Assembly: GCF_003217495.1 (NCBI RefSeq) | Contig: NZ_QJSW01000023.1 | Span: 20,275-84,274, forward strand | DNA: 64,000 nucleotides | Reading direction: 5' to 3' | DNA from: Paenibacillus barcinonensis | Lineage (GTDB): Bacteria > Bacillota > Bacilli > Paenibacillales > Paenibacillaceae | Shown here: positions 63,179-64,000 of the stretch, in pieces | Position numbering within the stretch: the stretch's first letter is position 1 | How the letters are laid out: each line of letters starts with the position of its first letter | The notes under the pieces: generated by a model | Database searches by the model: none | Seen by the model: the letters and a program-made list of their open reading frames with translations, nothing else | What the model was told of the DNA's origin: nothing | Made by a program: the position numbers and the translations under genes

Positions 63179-63553
63179 TTGCATCAAGATGAGCAGTACT
63201 GGCATTGATGAGTTCATAACCTTTTCGAAGAAGATAAGCGGCGGTTCAAAATGGAGATGTGATGTGTGAATTTATAATTACGAAGGTACTTGATGGGATA
63301 AGGGTTGCACACCTCTAATTGTTGTAAGGATCAGTGAGGAATATTCGAAACTAATGTACTGTGTAGATCAGGACTAAAGTTCAAAGTTTATTAGATGGCA
63401 AAATAGTGCTTGGTGGCTAAGAGGATGGTATATTTTACAAGTTGCCAACAGGTTCTATACATGGTATATTCTAATTCCGGCCAAGAAAACACGGTTTACA
63501 CAGTGCGGCAAGCAGCTTAATAAAAAGCTTCGAAAGAAACTTAAAAAAAGAGC
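63179..63553. other. Gap between the acetyltransferase gene and the rRNA promoter
   Basis: 375 bases, AT-rich towards the right, with no convincing gene and no clear terminator for the acetyltransferase. It probably includes the upstream (UP-type) AT-rich region of the rRNA promoter at 63520-63553. Confidence 0.5.
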
Positions 63554-63582
63554 TTGCAAAGTTGGTTCGAACATGATAAGAT
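63554..63582 (+). promoter_or_regulatory. rRNA operon promoter
   Basis: TTGCAA (63554-63559), a 17-base spacer, and TAAGAT (63577-63582), behind an A-rich tract. About 250 bases of leader follow before 16S rRNA. Confidence 0.75.
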
Positions 63583-63830
63583 ATAAGAGTTGCTGAAGCG
63601 AACAAGCGACAGTGACAAAACGAAGTTTGATCTTTGAAAACTGAACAACGAGTGAGTAAACATTCTGCTTGCAGAATGAACGTGAAGGTTTTTGATACAA
63701 GCCATCTGGCTGTATGAAAACTGGAACAACAATGAGATTAACAATCTCGTCAGATTCAAAATGAGCTTATCGCTCTTTTCGATACACCGATGAGTTTCAC
63801 AGCGTTGAACGACGCTGTGAAATTCATCTT
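63583..63830 (+). ncRNA. rRNA operon leader with boxA and 16S processing hairpin
   Basis: A boxA-type antitermination site, TGATCTTTGAAAACT, lies at 63628-63642. A related segment, ATGAAAACTGGAACAAC, recurs at about 63716-63732. A small hairpin CATTCTGC/GCAGAATG is at 63661-63678. A 17-bp hairpin (core TTTCACAGCGT 63795-63805 with ACGCTGTGAAA 63812-63822) ends just before 16S. Confidence 0.65.
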
Positions 63831-64000
63831 TATTGGAGAGTTTGATCCTGGCTCAGGACGAACGCTGGCGGCATGCCTAATACATGCAAGTCGAGCGGAC
63901 TTGAGGAGAAGCTTGCTTCTCTGATGGTTAGCGGCGGACGGGTGAGTAACACGTAGGCAACCTGCCCTCAAGCTTGGGACAACTACCGGAAACGGTAGCT
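63831..64000 (+). rRNA. rrs: 16S ribosomal RNA, 5' part (cut by window end)
   Basis: Starts TATTGGAGAGTTTGATCCTG and continues with the universal CTCAGGACGAACGCTGGCGG, then GTGAGTAACACGTAGGCAAC. The variable V1 region (AGGAGAAGCTTGCTTCTC hairpin) and following bases suit Paenibacillus. Only about the first 170 bases are present. Confidence 0.98.

Noticed and set aside
1..64000. CRISPR arrays, insertion sequences and tRNA genes
   Set aside because: I looked for regularly spaced repeats, transposase frames and cloverleaf-like sequences and saw none; a tRNA scan would be needed to exclude tRNAs fully.

Overview
The window is chromosomal DNA of a Paenibacillus-like member of the Bacillota. The evidence is a 16S rRNA start at the right edge, strong AAGGAGG-type ribosome binding sites, frequent GTG/TTG starts, AraC-type regulators with extracytoplasmic sensor domains beside sugar ABC transporters, S-layer homology domains, and a bacillithiol-type redox protein. 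Most genes look moderately G+C-rich. Two places are clearly AT-richer and look transferred or recombined: about 12.8-13.65 kb and 40.33-41.56 kb.

Layout. 0-10.3 kb is a glycan-use locus: the tail of an extracellular binding protein, a membrane-bound AraC regulator, a GH3 glycosidase, a GH38 alpha-mannosidase and two TIM-barrel sugar isomerase/epimerases. A roughly 220-bp structured element bounded by inverted repeats lies between the mannosidase and the isomerases. 10.4-14.9 kb holds small and accessory genes: a HTH protein, a broken PhnB-like gene, an unknown acidic-linker protein, a membrane-anchored YtxJ-like protein, and an unknown gene paired with an XRE-ImmA/IrrE metallopeptidase. 15.0-24.6 kb is a complete Kdp potassium uptake locus. 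Its sensor is split in two, and the N-terminal sensing part is duplicated in tandem within one protein. 24.7-29.5 kb has a tautomerase, a two-component system and, divergently, an FMN-binding protein / ApbE / RnfD-like trio that looks like a minimal flavin-based transmembrane electron path. 29.5-31.9 kb is a GH4 alpha-galactosidase with a divergent AraC activator. 31.9-37.5 kb is a cobalamin riboswitch in front of a five-gene nickel/peptide-type ABC transporter, most simply read as cobalt (or chelated cobalt) uptake.

37.6-42.3 kb encodes a large secreted Ig-like protein and an SLH-anchored protein. 42.6-45.1 kb has csaA, udk and a DJ-1/PfpI protein, and 45.4 kb a small secreted coiled-coil protein. 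46-50.8 kb is a SWIM/SNF2 helicase pair, followed by an EEP-family hydrolase and a soluble chemoreceptor-like protein. 53.2-62.4 kb is a Yes-type pectin (rhamnogalacturonan) locus: a GH105 hydrolase, a sugar ABC transporter and a YesM/YesN-like two-component system. A GNAT acetyltransferase and the leader and start of an rRNA operon close the window.

The observations most worth a second look are the inverted-repeat element at 8.2-8.4 kb, the tandem KdpD sensor, helically phased TTTAC boxes before kdp, the B12-riboswitch-controlled Opp/Nik-type transporter, the XRE-ImmA pair, and the flavin electron-transfer trio. All calls come from reading the sequence; no database search was run.
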